Source: Chitinophagaceae bacterium
GTDB lineage: Bacteria; Bacteroidota; Bacteroidia; Chitinophagales; Chitinophagaceae
Reading direction: 5' to 3'
Length of the DNA stretch: 64,000 nucleotides
Assembly: GCA_023957755.1 (NCBI GenBank)
Contig: JAMLGT010000010.1
Coordinates: 1-64,000, forward strand
Shown: in pieces, positions 46,195-56,263 of the stretch
Numbering within the stretch: the stretch's first letter is position 1
Layout: the number at the start of each line of letters is the position of its first letter
Program-made: the position numbers and the translations under genes
The notes under the pieces: generated by a model
What the model was told of the DNA's origin: nothing
The model's input: only the letters and a program-made list of their open reading frames with translations
Database searches by the model: none

Positions 46195-47586
46195 CTAATA
46201 TGCTTTCTTATCTCCGACAATTACTTTATAAACTGTCAAAAACAATATCTGGATATCCAGCCACAGCGTCCAATGTTCAATATACCATAGATCCAGTTCA
46301 ACGCGGTTACGTATATCGCTCTCTGAGTTGATCTCTCCCCTAAAACCATTTATCTGTGCCCACCCAGTTATCCCCGGCTTTACAAACTGACGAACCATAA
46401 ACTCATCTACAATAGATGCATATAGCTCTGTATGCTTTAGCATGTGCGGCCTGGGGCCCACCAGACTCATATCTCCAAGAAAAACGTTGAAGAATTGGGG
46501 AAATTCATCCAGGCTGGTCCTCCTCATAAACTTACCCACCCTTGTAATCCTCATATCATCTTTCGTAGCCTGTTTATTATCCGCATCTTTATTAACCTTC
46601 ATGCTCCTGAGCTTATAACACCAGAATGGTTTGTTGGACATCCCGGTTCTCTTCTGCTTAAAAAATATCGGCACCCCTGATTCTATAATAATAAGGATCC
46701 CCAGAATCGGAATTACCCAGGAGAGAATCAGGATGATAATTAAGGAACTCGCCACTACATCTAACAATCTCTTCTTAATTACATTCCCTGCATCATCCAA
46801 GGCGGAATAGCGCCTAGTCAATACCGGTACACCACCATAAAATTCTATGTGGGAGTCGTACACAAGATAAGAATCAAGATTGGGCACAATCTTAACCTTG
46901 ATCGATTCCCTCTCTGCCTTTCTGATAAATTCGTTCAAATCACTTCCCTGCCCAATAGAACCTGTATAAAATATCTCGTGGATATCCATTTCCCGTGCAA
47001 TGTCCAGAGCAGAAGAAAAATCCCCCAAAATCGGATAATTGGTAAGCTCCCGGATAATCTCAGGATTCTCAACGTAACCCATTACATCAGCATTACTATT
47101 CTCAGACTCCAGGAATTTTGTAAGCTTTTTGGATGTCTCATTATACCCAACTATTAATACTCTTTTCTTAAGCGATTCGCTCTTTCTGAAATATCGCTGG
47201 AATCCTAAGAATAAAAACCGGATAAAGAAGAGCGCAATACTAAATGAAACTGCAGAGTAGAACACAAATTTCCTTGACAATAGCAGTTCTCGCGAAAAGA
47301 ATAAGTAAACCATTACCAGCATCAGGTACACCAAAACTACCTGTACAGTACGCTTGACAAAGGTATTGAAGTCTGATATCACCCGCATGCTGTAAAGAGC
47401 AAACGTAATAGACAAAACAAGCCAGAATCCATTTGTAATCAGGAAATAACGATTGTAGGCTCCCAGAAACTCGTGGTTCACATGGTTTGCAAAAATCCCC
47501 TGCAATGAAAAATTAGATAAATTCAGTGCCAGCAGATCAAGGAATATCAGGGTCCCTTTCAGATATCGTTCCAGTTGTCGGTTCAC
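46195..47586 (-). CDS. polyprenyl glycosylphosphotransferase (WcaJ-type initiating enzyme)
   Basis: Inner membrane enzyme of 463 aa that places the first sugar-1-phosphate on undecaprenyl phosphate. About four membrane helices lie in the first 135 residues, a Rossmann-like CoA-binding-type domain is in the middle (KKRVLIVGYNETSKKLTKFL), a further helix is near 285 (ASSLIIILILSWVIPILGIL), and the catalytic domain has FFKQKRTGMSNKPFWCYKLR, RRTSLDEFPQFFNVFLGDMS, LVGPRPH and KPGITGWAQINGFRGE. It starts the repeat unit of the polysaccharide made by this locus; the sugar is probably a hexose, which is not proven. Confidence 0.93.
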   Translation of the reverse strand: MNRQLERYLKGTLIFLDLLALNLSNFSLQGIFANHVNHEFLGAYNRYFLITNGFWLVLSITFALYSMRVISDFNTFVKRTVQVVLVYLMLVMVYLFFSRELLLSRKFVFYSAVSFSIALFFIRFLFLGFQRYFRKSESLKKRVLIVGYNETSKKLTKFLESENSNADVMGYVENPEIIRELTNYPILGDFSSALDIAREMDIHEIFYTGSIGQGSDLNEFIRKAERESIKVKIVPNLDSYLVYDSHIEFYGGVPVLTRRYSALDDAGNVIKKRLLDVVASSLIIILILSWVIPILGILIIIESGVPIFFKQKRTGMSNKPFWCYKLRSMKVNKDADNKQATKDDMRITRVGKFMRRTSLDEFPQFFNVFLGDMSLVGPRPHMLKHTELYASIVDEFMVRQFVKPGITGWAQINGFRGEINSESDIRNRVELDLWYIEHWTLWLDIQILFLTVYKVIVGDKKAY

Positions 47587-47628
47587 TTTTCCAAAATAAG
47601 CTTTACTTCTTTAATTGTAATTTATATC

Positions 47629-48753
47629 CTAACTTAATTCATACACACTCTTCAACTCTTCTGCGCTTTTACTCCATGAATAATTCTTCAATCCATAATT
47701 TCTGATATTCGCTCTGCTTTCGAGGCTCCTAAAATACGTATGCTCACTGAATTCATCGATTTTGTGAGCAAGATCTTTGTCATCGTTGGGCAAAAACAAT
47801 AAGCCTGTCTTCTCCGGGACAATGTCTTTCACAAAGCCTCCCATTTTAGGAGCAATTACCGGTACTCCATAAGCGTATGACATAAACAAAACCCCACTCT
47901 GGCTCGCCTCCCGGTAAGGCAACACAGTAACATCTGCCGCCTTAAAGCAGTATTCCACTTCAGCATCTTCAATCCTTCGTATTACGAAAACGATATTTTT
48001 GCTCTTATATTTTTCGACAAGCGCATCAAATTCTATTTTATAATCCGGATCCAGGCGGCCGGATACCAATAACTGAAGATCATCCTTAGCAAGACTATCC
48101 ATACTTTTCAATAAAATATCCAACCCTTTATACTTGCTGATACTACCGAATAATAATACTACTACCGCGCTGGACGACAATTTGAAATACTTTCTTGCAG
48201 CCTCTCTGGTTATTTCAGGATTCAACTCCCGCTCATACACTCCATGAATTACCTCATTTAATTTTGAGGGTGAAATCCCAAACTCATTTTGAATACGCCC
48301 TCTAATATACTCTGTATGAACAATGATTCGATGCATTGTATGGTAAATCAACCTAAATTGAAATCGCACAAATGAATTTTCCTTATTATGTGGCAATACA
48401 TTGTGTGCAGTATAAAATATTCTCTTCCCCAACAGCTTTAAATAAAGCGGTAACATCACCCCATCAAGGATTGGAAATCTTAACCACTGAAAATGTATAA
48501 TCGTCGCTTCGGTGGTCGTAAAATATACCAGCAGATTGAAATAATATTTGACGTTGCGGAAAAACTTCCCCAGAAATGAAGACTGATTATCATTTCCTCT
48601 ATAATCAAGATATCTTATCCTTTTATCAAAACTTTCTTTGTCATAAGATGAAGGACCTATAAAATCAACCTTCTCCACCTTGTCTGCAAGGCTGTTCAAA
48701 AGGCTCCTTTCATACTCTTCCTGAAAAGAATTCGATATGATTGCAATATGCAT
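47629..48753 (-). CDS. glycosyltransferase, GT4-like
   Basis: Enzyme of 374 aa with a GT-B fold. Motifs: HIAIISNSFQEEYERSLLN at the start, IHFQWLRFPILDG, VLLFGSISKYKGLDILLKSM, LLVSGRLDPDYKIEF and the C-terminal AADVTVLPYREASQSGVLFM plus SYAYGVPVIAP. It probably adds a sugar during repeat-unit assembly. The 238 bp before it (48754-48991) are A+T-rich and appear empty. Confidence 0.9.
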   Translation of the reverse strand: MHIAIISNSFQEEYERSLLNSLADKVEKVDFIGPSSYDKESFDKRIRYLDYRGNDNQSSFLGKFFRNVKYYFNLLVYFTTTEATIIHFQWLRFPILDGVMLPLYLKLLGKRIFYTAHNVLPHNKENSFVRFQFRLIYHTMHRIIVHTEYIRGRIQNEFGISPSKLNEVIHGVYERELNPEITREAARKYFKLSSSAVVVLLFGSISKYKGLDILLKSMDSLAKDDLQLLVSGRLDPDYKIEFDALVEKYKSKNIVFVIRRIEDAEVEYCFKAADVTVLPYREASQSGVLFMSYAYGVPVIAPKMGGFVKDIVPEKTGLLFLPNDDKDLAHKIDEFSEHTYFRSLESRANIRNYGLKNYSWSKSAEELKSVYELS

Positions 48754-48991
48754 CTTTTGGGGGTGGGTACTGTTAAAAAGATTTTCGTTTATAATAAATT
48801 ATAATTGGTTTCTATCACGAAAATTGCTTAAAAAATATGTTTCAAGTTACCTAAAGAGAGATTACAAAATTAATAACCTAATCAAATCAGAGACCAGGAT
48901 GACTTTATCAGAAATTAAACGTCAGAAACAATATTCATTATCTCCCTGTCCGACCATTTAGCAAAAAATATACTATTCCTGAGAATAATTA

Positions 48992-49873
48992 TTACTTTGA
49001 CTCTGACAACTCTGTCTTTCTGTCAAACTGCCTGATTAATGAAGCTGTTTCATTTATATTCCCTCTTGAAGAGGCCCCAAAAAGGATTGACTCTATATTA
49101 GGTAAATTACAAACATATTCAATTGCTTCTTTGGCAGAAACAGCTCCACCTGATAATACCTGCATGGCTACCACTCTGGCCTTCCCCTGTTTCAACGTCT
49201 GTTCATACAATTCTTTCCCGCCCGACATCCTAAAGCCTGCTGAATTAATAGAAGCGCAAACAATTGGATTTTCTATCCCCACAGAATTAAGAACCGAAAG
49301 CAGTTTGGGAAGGTTCATCGTAATAAAACCGGCTTCTGCATTATACTTTTTAGCCACATAATCGTAGAAGGATTTTAATACCTCTTTCATTCCAAGCCCA
49401 AGTAACAAATCGGTCACTACATTCTGTAAAAAAATAACAGGAGTGGAGATACCTTTAAACATTTTCATCTCAGCATCTATCAATAACTCCATCATTGATA
49501 AATAATCTTTTGACACAAAAGCTACTCCTCCTTTAAAAATAGAACCGAAAAAATTACCTGGTACATACTCTTTTAATGTACCCACTATTCCAAGTTCTGT
49601 AACGGCATTTGCATACTTGTGTGCATACGGCATACAGGGGTATATCTTAAATCCCTGATACTTATCAGGATTGGCCCTAATATAATCGCAAATCCCAGAT
49701 ATCCTGTCATGGGTAGTACACATAAAGGTGTTAATCCCAGCCTCCTGCGCATAACCAAGTGTACGAATTATCGAGGTGTCATCCTTGAATTTAATAGCCT
49801 GAGCTCGTGATTTCTCGTCTGATGCATGGTTGACTCCAAAAAACTGATTATCCCCAAATAGTATCCTGTCCAT
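48992..49873 (-). CDS. unrecognised enzyme-like protein of the polysaccharide locus (TIM-barrel-like)
   Basis: Protein of 293 aa without signal peptide or membrane helix. The start MDRILFGDNQFFGVNHASDE, alternating strand-helix segments (GFKIYPCMPYAHKYAN, GFITMNLPKLL, PIVCASINSAGF, ARVVAMQVLSGGAV) and the last strand SILFGASSRGNINET suggest a TIM barrel distantly like aldo-keto reductases. I cannot name a family. It starts 1 bp after the Gfo/Idh oxidoreductase stop, so the two are surely co-translated and likely act on the same sugar nucleotide or lipid-linked sugar. Confidence 0.7.
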   Translation of the reverse strand: MDRILFGDNQFFGVNHASDEKSRAQAIKFKDDTSIIRTLGYAQEAGINTFMCTTHDRISGICDYIRANPDKYQGFKIYPCMPYAHKYANAVTELGIVGTLKEYVPGNFFGSIFKGGVAFVSKDYLSMMELLIDAEMKMFKGISTPVIFLQNVVTDLLLGLGMKEVLKSFYDYVAKKYNAEAGFITMNLPKLLSVLNSVGIENPIVCASINSAGFRMSGGKELYEQTLKQGKARVVAMQVLSGGAVSAKEAIEYVCNLPNIESILFGASSRGNINETASLIRQFDRKTELSESK

Positions 49874-49874
49874 C

Positions 49875-50888
49875 TTATTTTTTTGCGCAATTTTTAATTA
49901 ATGAAATAACCCTGTCAGTCTGCCACGCGCTCTCGAAAGTATTTATATCATTTGGAACTACTTTCTGAATAGACTTAATAAAATAATCTATCTGTGCCGA
50001 ATACTCCTCACCTCGCAGATAAAAATCCACTGGCACTGCAAAATCATTAATATGCTTAATAGTCCACCCCTTGGTGTACCCGTCGGGTACATCTGATGTT
50101 TTGAAATAAACTTTTATTTCTGTTGCATCACAAATTATTTTGCCTTTACTGCCCAAAGCAGTGACAGAAGTTGACATTTTTCTATAAGTTTCATCGCTCC
50201 AGTTAACAGAGAGCACTCCCCCTACACCTGATGCAAGTTCCAATAATGAGTAAACTCCATCTTCTACATTCCGGGAATAATAGGATTCCAGTTTGGCACC
50301 TGAGATCCGCTCTATAGGCCCTATCACATAATTAATTAAATCAATTACATGCGCAGCATAGTCCATCAGGCATCCTCCCCCTTCTTCAGGATCTGCCCTC
50401 CAGTTATTTTGCTTATTCTTTACAACCACCGGCCCATAGGATTCTCCCGTAAAGTGAAATATCTCACCAATATGGCCACCATTTATAAGCCTTTTAGCTT
50501 CCATAAAAGTCCCTATAAATTTATTGTGGTAGCCAACCTGGGTGACCAAGCCTTTTTCCTTTGCCAGTTTAACCAGTTCTTCACCTTCTGCAGCTTTAAG
50601 TGCTAACGGCTTTTCTGAAAATACATGGATGCCTTTGCTTAATAATGTCTTATTTATAATCGTATGAAACTTGGTTGGGACCGCAACGACTACAGCCTCC
50701 GGTTTTACTTCATCCAGCATCTTGGTATAATCAGAAAACACCTTAAAACCGGAATATTTCTTTAAAACATCCAGCACTAGTTTTGATGTATCAGAAACCC
50801 CAACAATTTCCACATCGGGATGGGCTCCCAGGATTGACAAATGTGAGATACCCATTTTCCCTGCTCCAATTAGTCCTACTTTTATCAT
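49875..50888 (-). CDS. Gfo/Idh/MocA-family NAD(P)-dependent oxidoreductase
   Basis: Sugar or sugar-nucleotide oxidoreductase of 337 aa. The Rossmann motif is KVGLIGAGKMGISHL, then VVVAVPTKFHTII and the family signature SEKPLALKAAEGEEL with the catalytic Lys; GGCLMDYAAHVIDLINYVIG follows. The frame extends upstream to 50933, but the ATG at 50888 begins right at the Rossmann fold and overlaps the WecG-type stop as ATGA, so it is chosen. It could make a keto or deoxy sugar needed for the polymer. Confidence 0.9.
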   Translation of the reverse strand: MIKVGLIGAGKMGISHLSILGAHPDVEIVGVSDTSKLVLDVLKKYSGFKVFSDYTKMLDEVKPEAVVVAVPTKFHTIINKTLLSKGIHVFSEKPLALKAAEGEELVKLAKEKGLVTQVGYHNKFIGTFMEAKRLINGGHIGEIFHFTGESYGPVVVKNKQNNWRADPEEGGGCLMDYAAHVIDLINYVIGPIERISGAKLESYYSRNVEDGVYSLLELASGVGGVLSVNWSDETYRKMSTSVTALGSKGKIICDATEIKVYFKTSDVPDGYTKGWTIKHINDFAVPVDFYLRGEEYSAQIDYFIKSIQKVVPNDINTFESAWQTDRVISLIKNCAKK

Positions 50889-51607
50889 TGTGGTTGCTTC
50901 TTCAATTTTAACGTTATTAAACCCAAATGCCAAAAGAACAGCATTTGATTACCAATATTTCTTCTGAAAATTTCTGGTCTAAGAAATATACGAACCAGCC
51001 ATCCCATTCGTATTTTAAAGAAAAAGGGGTGGATTCTTTTCTGAGTTCCTGCATACCAGTCAAACACATTACCAATGCTTATAGCCAGTCCCGCATCAAG
51101 TGCCTCCTTATGCTTAACAGCCCATTTCTCCTGTTTAGGAGCAGTCATTCCTACAAAAACAACATTCGGCCTGAATCGATTGATGCTATCTATCATGAGT
51201 CTATTATCCTCCTCTGTAAACTCTGGCTTAAACGGAGGTGAATATGTCTCCACCTCCACATTCGGGTACTCTTCGGCAGCCCTTGCTTTAATCTTCAAAA
51301 GTACCTCCTCTGATGACCCCAGGAAAAACACCTTCCCATGTTCGTCGTTCACCCGCTTAATAAAGTGAGCAAACACATCGGGGCCCTGGTTCCTCTTAAT
51401 ATTCTTACCCTTCAGAAAGACGCCCGCTAATGCAAAATAGACACCATCCAAAACCAGATAATCTGTATTTTTCAAAACCTCTTTAAACTCCGGATCCTTT
51501 GTCGACAGGCCATAATTATTTGGGCTAATACTGCAATTGACCACCTTGCAGGGCCTTTCGTTAATTGGGATCTTGGCTAGATCATCAGAAAACACCTTAA
51601 ACCCCAT
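50885..51607 (-). CDS. WecG/TagA/CpsF-family glycosyltransferase (GT26)
   Basis: Transfers ManNAc or ManNAcA-type sugars to a lipid-linked acceptor at the inner membrane. Visible motifs: KVVNCSISPNNYGLS, VLDGVYFALAGVFLKGKN, VFFLGSSEEVLLKIKARAAE, NVVFVGMTAPKQEKWAVKH and ISIGNVFDWYAGTQKR. The frame opens with GTG at 51637, but the ATG at 51607 (MGFKVFSDDLAK) gives a usual length of 240 aa. With wecB and wecC in the same locus, UDP-ManNAcA is a plausible donor. Its stop overlaps the next ATG by four bases. Confidence 0.92.
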   Translation of the reverse strand: MGFKVFSDDLAKIPINERPCKVVNCSISPNNYGLSTKDPEFKEVLKNTDYLVLDGVYFALAGVFLKGKNIKRNQGPDVFAHFIKRVNDEHGKVFFLGSSEEVLLKIKARAAEEYPNVEVETYSPPFKPEFTEEDNRLMIDSINRFRPNVVFVGMTAPKQEKWAVKHKEALDAGLAISIGNVFDWYAGTQKRIHPFFFKIRMGWLVRIFLRPEIFRRNIGNQMLFFWHLGLITLKLKKQPQ

Positions 51608-51783
51608 AACTGAAACCGTCTTAGGCTCCTTTTCCACAGTAACACTTATATTTATAGATTCAAATAATAGATTAAACGAAAATCTTGAGGGTTTATTTTG
51701 ATTTTATGATTATATAAAATTTGACAAACCATAAAATAGAGTTGGCAAAGCTAATAAAATTGTTGCTGTTAAGCATTATTCCG

Positions 51784-52923
51784 TTACTCGACTTTTTCCT
51801 CATCTGCCATACCTTCATCCCCAATTATGAGTTCCTCTTTTAGAACTTTCAGATATCCATGCCCAAACCTAAGGTCCGGTTCCACATAATTACCTTCAGC
51901 CCACTCATTCCAGGAACGCAGAAAAACAATTTTATGCTCATCAGTCTTACCAGAAATCAATTTAATTGTTTCCCGAAGAAGTTTTCTAAATAACTGCGGG
52001 GTGCTATTATAATAGATTCGACCTTTCCGTCCAGACCTTGGAGAGTGATCAAAGTTCGGCATTATTACAGGGTGTATATTTTCTTCCTTATCAAGATCTG
52101 GCACGAGAATATATCTGCTTATTTTTTTGTGGTCAAAAATATTTAGAGGTGCATGGCGAAAGTACATCCGCATCCTTTTCAATAGTTTAAAGTAATACTT
52201 TCCTTTTACCTTGTATTCTGCATCAGCAATCCCCAGCCTGCATACACTATCAAAGCCTAGTTCCAATATTTGCTGACACTCTTTATTAAAATAGGCCTGT
52301 CCTACAAAATAAATCCCTTTAAGTCCATTATTTCTAGCTAATTCCTTCCAAATCGAAATAAACTGTTTGACTTCTTTGAAGGCCAAGGGAGCATAAATAA
52401 AAAACAAAGGCTTCCCGTCGACTTTTATATAACGATTATCTTTAAATGCCTTTAAAACACGATAAAAGTGACTCTCATAGTCACTCCTCCCCAAATATTC
52501 CTGTTTAATCAGAGTTACAGCCTTAGAATATTGTTGTGACGCATCCCAGGTCTTATTTTCCCAACTATGATTCGCCCAGCCTAGGCAAAATGGAAAGTCA
52601 GGTTTTCCACTCTCAAGTACTTCATCAAACACCCGACCTAAAATAGTTTGCCCATTACCAAACCAATAGTGCCAATACATAAATCCCTCTATTCCAGCAT
52701 CCCTTGCCATTTGTGCCTGTGCTTCTCTAACTTCAGGCAATCTAAGATCATAATAACCCAAATCTGCAGGCACTCTCGGCTGATAATGATTCCGAAATAA
52801 TTTATAAGCCTTTCCCACATTAGTCCATTCCGTAAATCCCTTCCCCCACCATTTATCGTTCTCAGGTATAGGGTAAAACTGAGGAAGATAAAAGGCGAAA
52901 ACTCTTACTTTCTTTCTTGACAT
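51784..52923 (-). CDS. GH99-like / WbsX-type protein
   Basis: Cytoplasmic-looking protein of 379 aa of the GH99-like family found in O-antigen and capsule loci (WbsX). Motifs: VRVFAFYLPQFYPIPENDKW, KGFTEWTNVGKAY, QPRVPADLGYYDLRLPEVRE, GFMYWHYWFGNG and FLRSWNEWAEGNYVEPD. It has a TIM-barrel hydrolase fold but no signal peptide; members of such loci may act on lipid-linked sugars or behave as glycosyltransferases. The exact role is not known. Confidence 0.9.
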   Translation of the reverse strand: MSRKKVRVFAFYLPQFYPIPENDKWWGKGFTEWTNVGKAYKLFRNHYQPRVPADLGYYDLRLPEVREAQAQMARDAGIEGFMYWHYWFGNGQTILGRVFDEVLESGKPDFPFCLGWANHSWENKTWDASQQYSKAVTLIKQEYLGRSDYESHFYRVLKAFKDNRYIKVDGKPLFFIYAPLAFKEVKQFISIWKELARNNGLKGIYFVGQAYFNKECQQILELGFDSVCRLGIADAEYKVKGKYYFKLLKRMRMYFRHAPLNIFDHKKISRYILVPDLDKEENIHPVIMPNFDHSPRSGRKGRIYYNSTPQLFRKLLRETIKLISGKTDEHKIVFLRSWNEWAEGNYVEPDLRFGHGYLKVLKEELIIGDEGMADEEKVE

Positions 52924-52943
52924 ATAAATTGACTTGAAATTTA

Positions 52944-54317
52944 CTAATCTCGGCTCTTTACCATATTGCCGCTCTTAGATACTTTTAAAACTGATTGAGA
53001 CCATGATTCCTCATATTTAATAAAGCTTCCAAATAAGAATATATAATACAATGTAAAATACTTCATATAATTATATTCTCCGGTTCCTACACAATATGCG
53101 ATAAACATTATTACAAACGAATCCATTACATAAATATTACTCTTGTCTGTCAACCCTCGCCTATTGGTATATAACAAATACCAAAAAAAGAATATCCACA
53201 GCATCATACCAACAAACCCACTATTGCACAAAACAACAAAAATTAAACTCTCAAAGGCTAACAGAACAGGATGTACTGTGTGCTTCTGCATATAATATCC
53301 GGACCATTGGAAACCTTTCCCAAAAAGTTCATGCCCTTTAATCTCATCTAGAGCTCCTTGTAATTGGTCCAGTCTCATCACTATCGACGATCCCCCCACA
53401 TCACTTTTTCTTCCTGAAACATCTATAAATGAAACGAAAAAATTTGTCAAATCTTTATTACTTATAATAATAAAATAAAGAATGATCGATACAATAATAG
53501 CGATTAGCAGGAGTTTCACTTTTCCCTGCCTTAAAATAAGAAAAAACACACCCAACACAGTGGCTGCAATTGCTGTTCGAACGCCAGAGGTAAGAATATT
53601 AAAAATAACCAAGCCTATTAATGCTCCTACCAGCTTGACTTTCCCCTTAAAGTAATAAACTGAAAGAATAAACAAATTGAAACAGCAAATTAATCCCCAC
53701 GTCATTGGATGTATCATAGTTGACTGAATCTTTGATGCTGTTGATAAACCCAATCTGGAGTCTCCAAACATTTCCGAGAAAATCTCTGCATCATCTCTAA
53801 AACCATAATATTTCGACAGAGTCATTATATATGGGTTCTGTCCGCCTAAATGTGTTAAGTAAACACCATATACACCGGCAATAATGCATGAGCCTATTAT
53901 TGCAAACTTTAAATAATTCAATGTCCTATGATCAGCAAGAATTAGATTCCATAACACGATCGACAAGATTAAAATAGGAATAAACTCCGTACGCCAGGCA
54001 TTCACTTGCCACATCCAATCCGGACCATCGGTAGAAAAAACTGAAATTATTAGCAGTGAAGTATATAAAAACACAAAGGGGGCAATAACTAAATAGTTGA
54101 GTTTCCTTCCTTTTCCCTTATAAAAAAAAACCAAGAAACCAACAAACAATGATAACTCTACGACGCTGTAGGAAAGGCTAAATCCTCCAATCGCAACCTT
54201 CATGTAGGGCACCAAAATTAAATAAGCTACATATAAAGCAAATGATAACCTTATATTAATAAAAGCTATTACTAAAATTATTAGAACAAATAAACTAATA
54301 AGTAAGATAATTAACAT
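52944..54317 (-). CDS. O-antigen/capsule polymerase-like membrane protein (Wzy-type)
   Basis: Integral membrane protein of 457 aa with about ten or more helices, beginning MLIILLISLFVLIILVIAF. A large periplasmic loop near residues 300-345 contains GRKSDVGGSSIVMRLDQLQG and HELFGKGFQWSGYY, the arrangement expected of Wzy/WaaL-type polymerases. These proteins diverge strongly, so the call rests on topology and position between flippase and sugar transferases. The gene is clearly richer in A+T than the flanking chromosome. Confidence 0.82.
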   Translation of the reverse strand: MLIILLISLFVLIILVIAFINIRLSFALYVAYLILVPYMKVAIGGFSLSYSVVELSLFVGFLVFFYKGKGRKLNYLVIAPFVFLYTSLLIISVFSTDGPDWMWQVNAWRTEFIPILILSIVLWNLILADHRTLNYLKFAIIGSCIIAGVYGVYLTHLGGQNPYIMTLSKYYGFRDDAEIFSEMFGDSRLGLSTASKIQSTMIHPMTWGLICCFNLFILSVYYFKGKVKLVGALIGLVIFNILTSGVRTAIAATVLGVFFLILRQGKVKLLLIAIIVSIILYFIIISNKDLTNFFVSFIDVSGRKSDVGGSSIVMRLDQLQGALDEIKGHELFGKGFQWSGYYMQKHTVHPVLLAFESLIFVVLCNSGFVGMMLWIFFFWYLLYTNRRGLTDKSNIYVMDSFVIMFIAYCVGTGEYNYMKYFTLYYIFLFGSFIKYEESWSQSVLKVSKSGNMVKSRD

Positions 54318-54482
54318 CAGAAATTCTAACTTTTAGCCTCAATCAACACCCAGTGCCTCCCTGTATAAAAATTTATTTCCTCCATTACTTAACCGTAAAT
54401 TCCCTGATTCTCCGAATCTGGAAGGCGGATTTTTTCCTTTTATTATACCTCCCCTTCCATCTCGCGCATGGCAGGATGAACC

Positions 54483-55964
54483 CTATGCCCTTCGCCCCAA
54501 ATTACTACTATTCCTTTTTTCAAATATTCCAATCCTCATAGCCTTGCATATCGAGGTTACTAATTGAATAAATACCTTGTCGCGTACAACTAAAAACTGA
54601 TAAACTAGGAAGGCAACACTACACAATACTCCTCCGACGACTAAAGTAAAAATATCATTACTAAAAAAGTGAAAACAAAATAATGAAATCAAAACGAAAG
54701 GGATAACACCTGTTAAACTCAACCAAATATCTCTAAAATGGAACTTAATTTGAATAATTCTCCTGCAGAAGAAGAAAGCCGTAAAAGTTACAAAGAACTC
54801 TGCTATTAACTGAGAAAACCCTGTTGCCCTCTCTGCCATTACTGGTATGAAAGCTAAATTGATAATCAAACTTATTGCCATCCCTACTATAGATAAAATA
54901 ACCATTTCCTTATCTTTCCTATTTGCACTTAGTATTAGGTAAACGAACACCTGAGCCACTGCCACAAATAGAATCACTGGAGACATTATTTGAATTACCA
55001 CTATAGAATTTGTGAATCCTGCTCCGCCCAATACTCCAATAATTGATCGCGCAAATAACGCAATAAAAACAGTTAATGGAATTCCTAAAATAACTACAAC
55101 CTTTAAACTCTTTTCGATAAGCGTTCTGTACTCAATCTCCTTCTTACATTCAACAGCTAAATTCAATTTTGGAATCATTACAGTATTCATTGCAGTAAAA
55201 AAACTCATTGCCATCCGAATTATCTTATCTGCAGCACTATAGTAGCCAACTGCTGCTTTTGAAGAAAAGAAGCCAAGTAAAGTATTTGGAATAACTGTGT
55301 ATATACTTGTTAGGACAGTATAGGTTCCTAGCAGAGCGACAGGCTTTAAATGAGAAAGTATCCCCTTAACTGTCAGCTTCCCCTTTTTTCTGATAAATCT
55401 TCTTGAAGAATAAATATCAACAACTGCAGTTAACAGCATTGTAATCACATAAATTAATAAATAGACTCCAAAATCCTCTCTTTTCCTAACAAACAAGAAA
55501 ACGGAAATTACAGAAAGACTTCTGATTATCAAACTTCGTATAGTAATATATTTAAAGTCACTAACGCCTGCAAATAACCAATTGAACGAAACGACATTTA
55601 TTAAAATCAAAGAGCCACCCAGAATTACTAGATTCTTATTTTGGAACAATAAATCATGGTAACCAATTGTTATTAGATATATCAGAAATAACAAACAAGA
55701 AAAAGTAAAGTGGATTATCAAAATCTCAAAAAATATCTTTGACCGCTTCTCAACATCATCACCGGCTTTAGCAATTTCGCGAATTCCATAGATTGGTATT
55801 CCCAAAGCAGCTATTATCATATAGTTCTGGCTATATGAGGTAATAAAATTAACAATCCCAAGTCCATCGGCACCAATTATCCTAGAAACATAGGTAAACG
55901 TTAAAAGCGGGAAAAGGAGATTCGATCCTGTCAGTAGAAAATTATAAAAAAAATTTTTCTTCAC
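54483..55964 (-). CDS. oligosaccharide flippase (Wzx-type)
   Basis: Inner membrane protein of 493 aa with about 12 to 14 helices of the MVF/Wzx fold. It begins FFYNFLLTGSNLLFPLLTFT with VSRIIGADGLGIVNFI next, typical of polysaccharide flippases. It moves the finished lipid-linked repeat unit to the outer face. It is A+T-rich like the polymerase gene downstream, from which it is separated by 165 bp where I see no gene. Upstream, 299 bp (55965-56263) also look empty. Confidence 0.9.
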   Translation of the reverse strand: MKKNFFYNFLLTGSNLLFPLLTFTYVSRIIGADGLGIVNFITSYSQNYMIIAALGIPIYGIREIAKAGDDVEKRSKIFFEILIIHFTFSCLLFLIYLITIGYHDLLFQNKNLVILGGSLILINVVSFNWLFAGVSDFKYITIRSLIIRSLSVISVFLFVRKREDFGVYLLIYVITMLLTAVVDIYSSRRFIRKKGKLTVKGILSHLKPVALLGTYTVLTSIYTVIPNTLLGFFSSKAAVGYYSAADKIIRMAMSFFTAMNTVMIPKLNLAVECKKEIEYRTLIEKSLKVVVILGIPLTVFIALFARSIIGVLGGAGFTNSIVVIQIMSPVILFVAVAQVFVYLILSANRKDKEMVILSIVGMAISLIINLAFIPVMAERATGFSQLIAEFFVTFTAFFFCRRIIQIKFHFRDIWLSLTGVIPFVLISLFCFHFFSNDIFTLVVGGVLCSVAFLVYQFLVVRDKVFIQLVTSICKAMRIGIFEKRNSSNLGRRA

Positions 55965-56263
55965 ATTACTCCGTTTCTATTTTATATCGTAAAATAGTAC
56001 CACGTTAATATTAGAGAAGTTGAAAAATATCGAACAAAACATCTAATTTTCAATTCTCAATCATCATTCAGTTAATGACAAAAAGGTCGTAAAACTCCAA
56101 AAATATTATAAAAATGGTCAACTAAGGAAAGAAGAAAATAATTGTCTGCTGAACAAACTTCATTTTCAGGAAAAACCTGAATTCAGCAAAAGACAAAATA
56201 AAACATAGCTGTCAGTACCGGCTGAATAAAGAAACAATCTTATTTTCTCTTGAAATCAAAATC

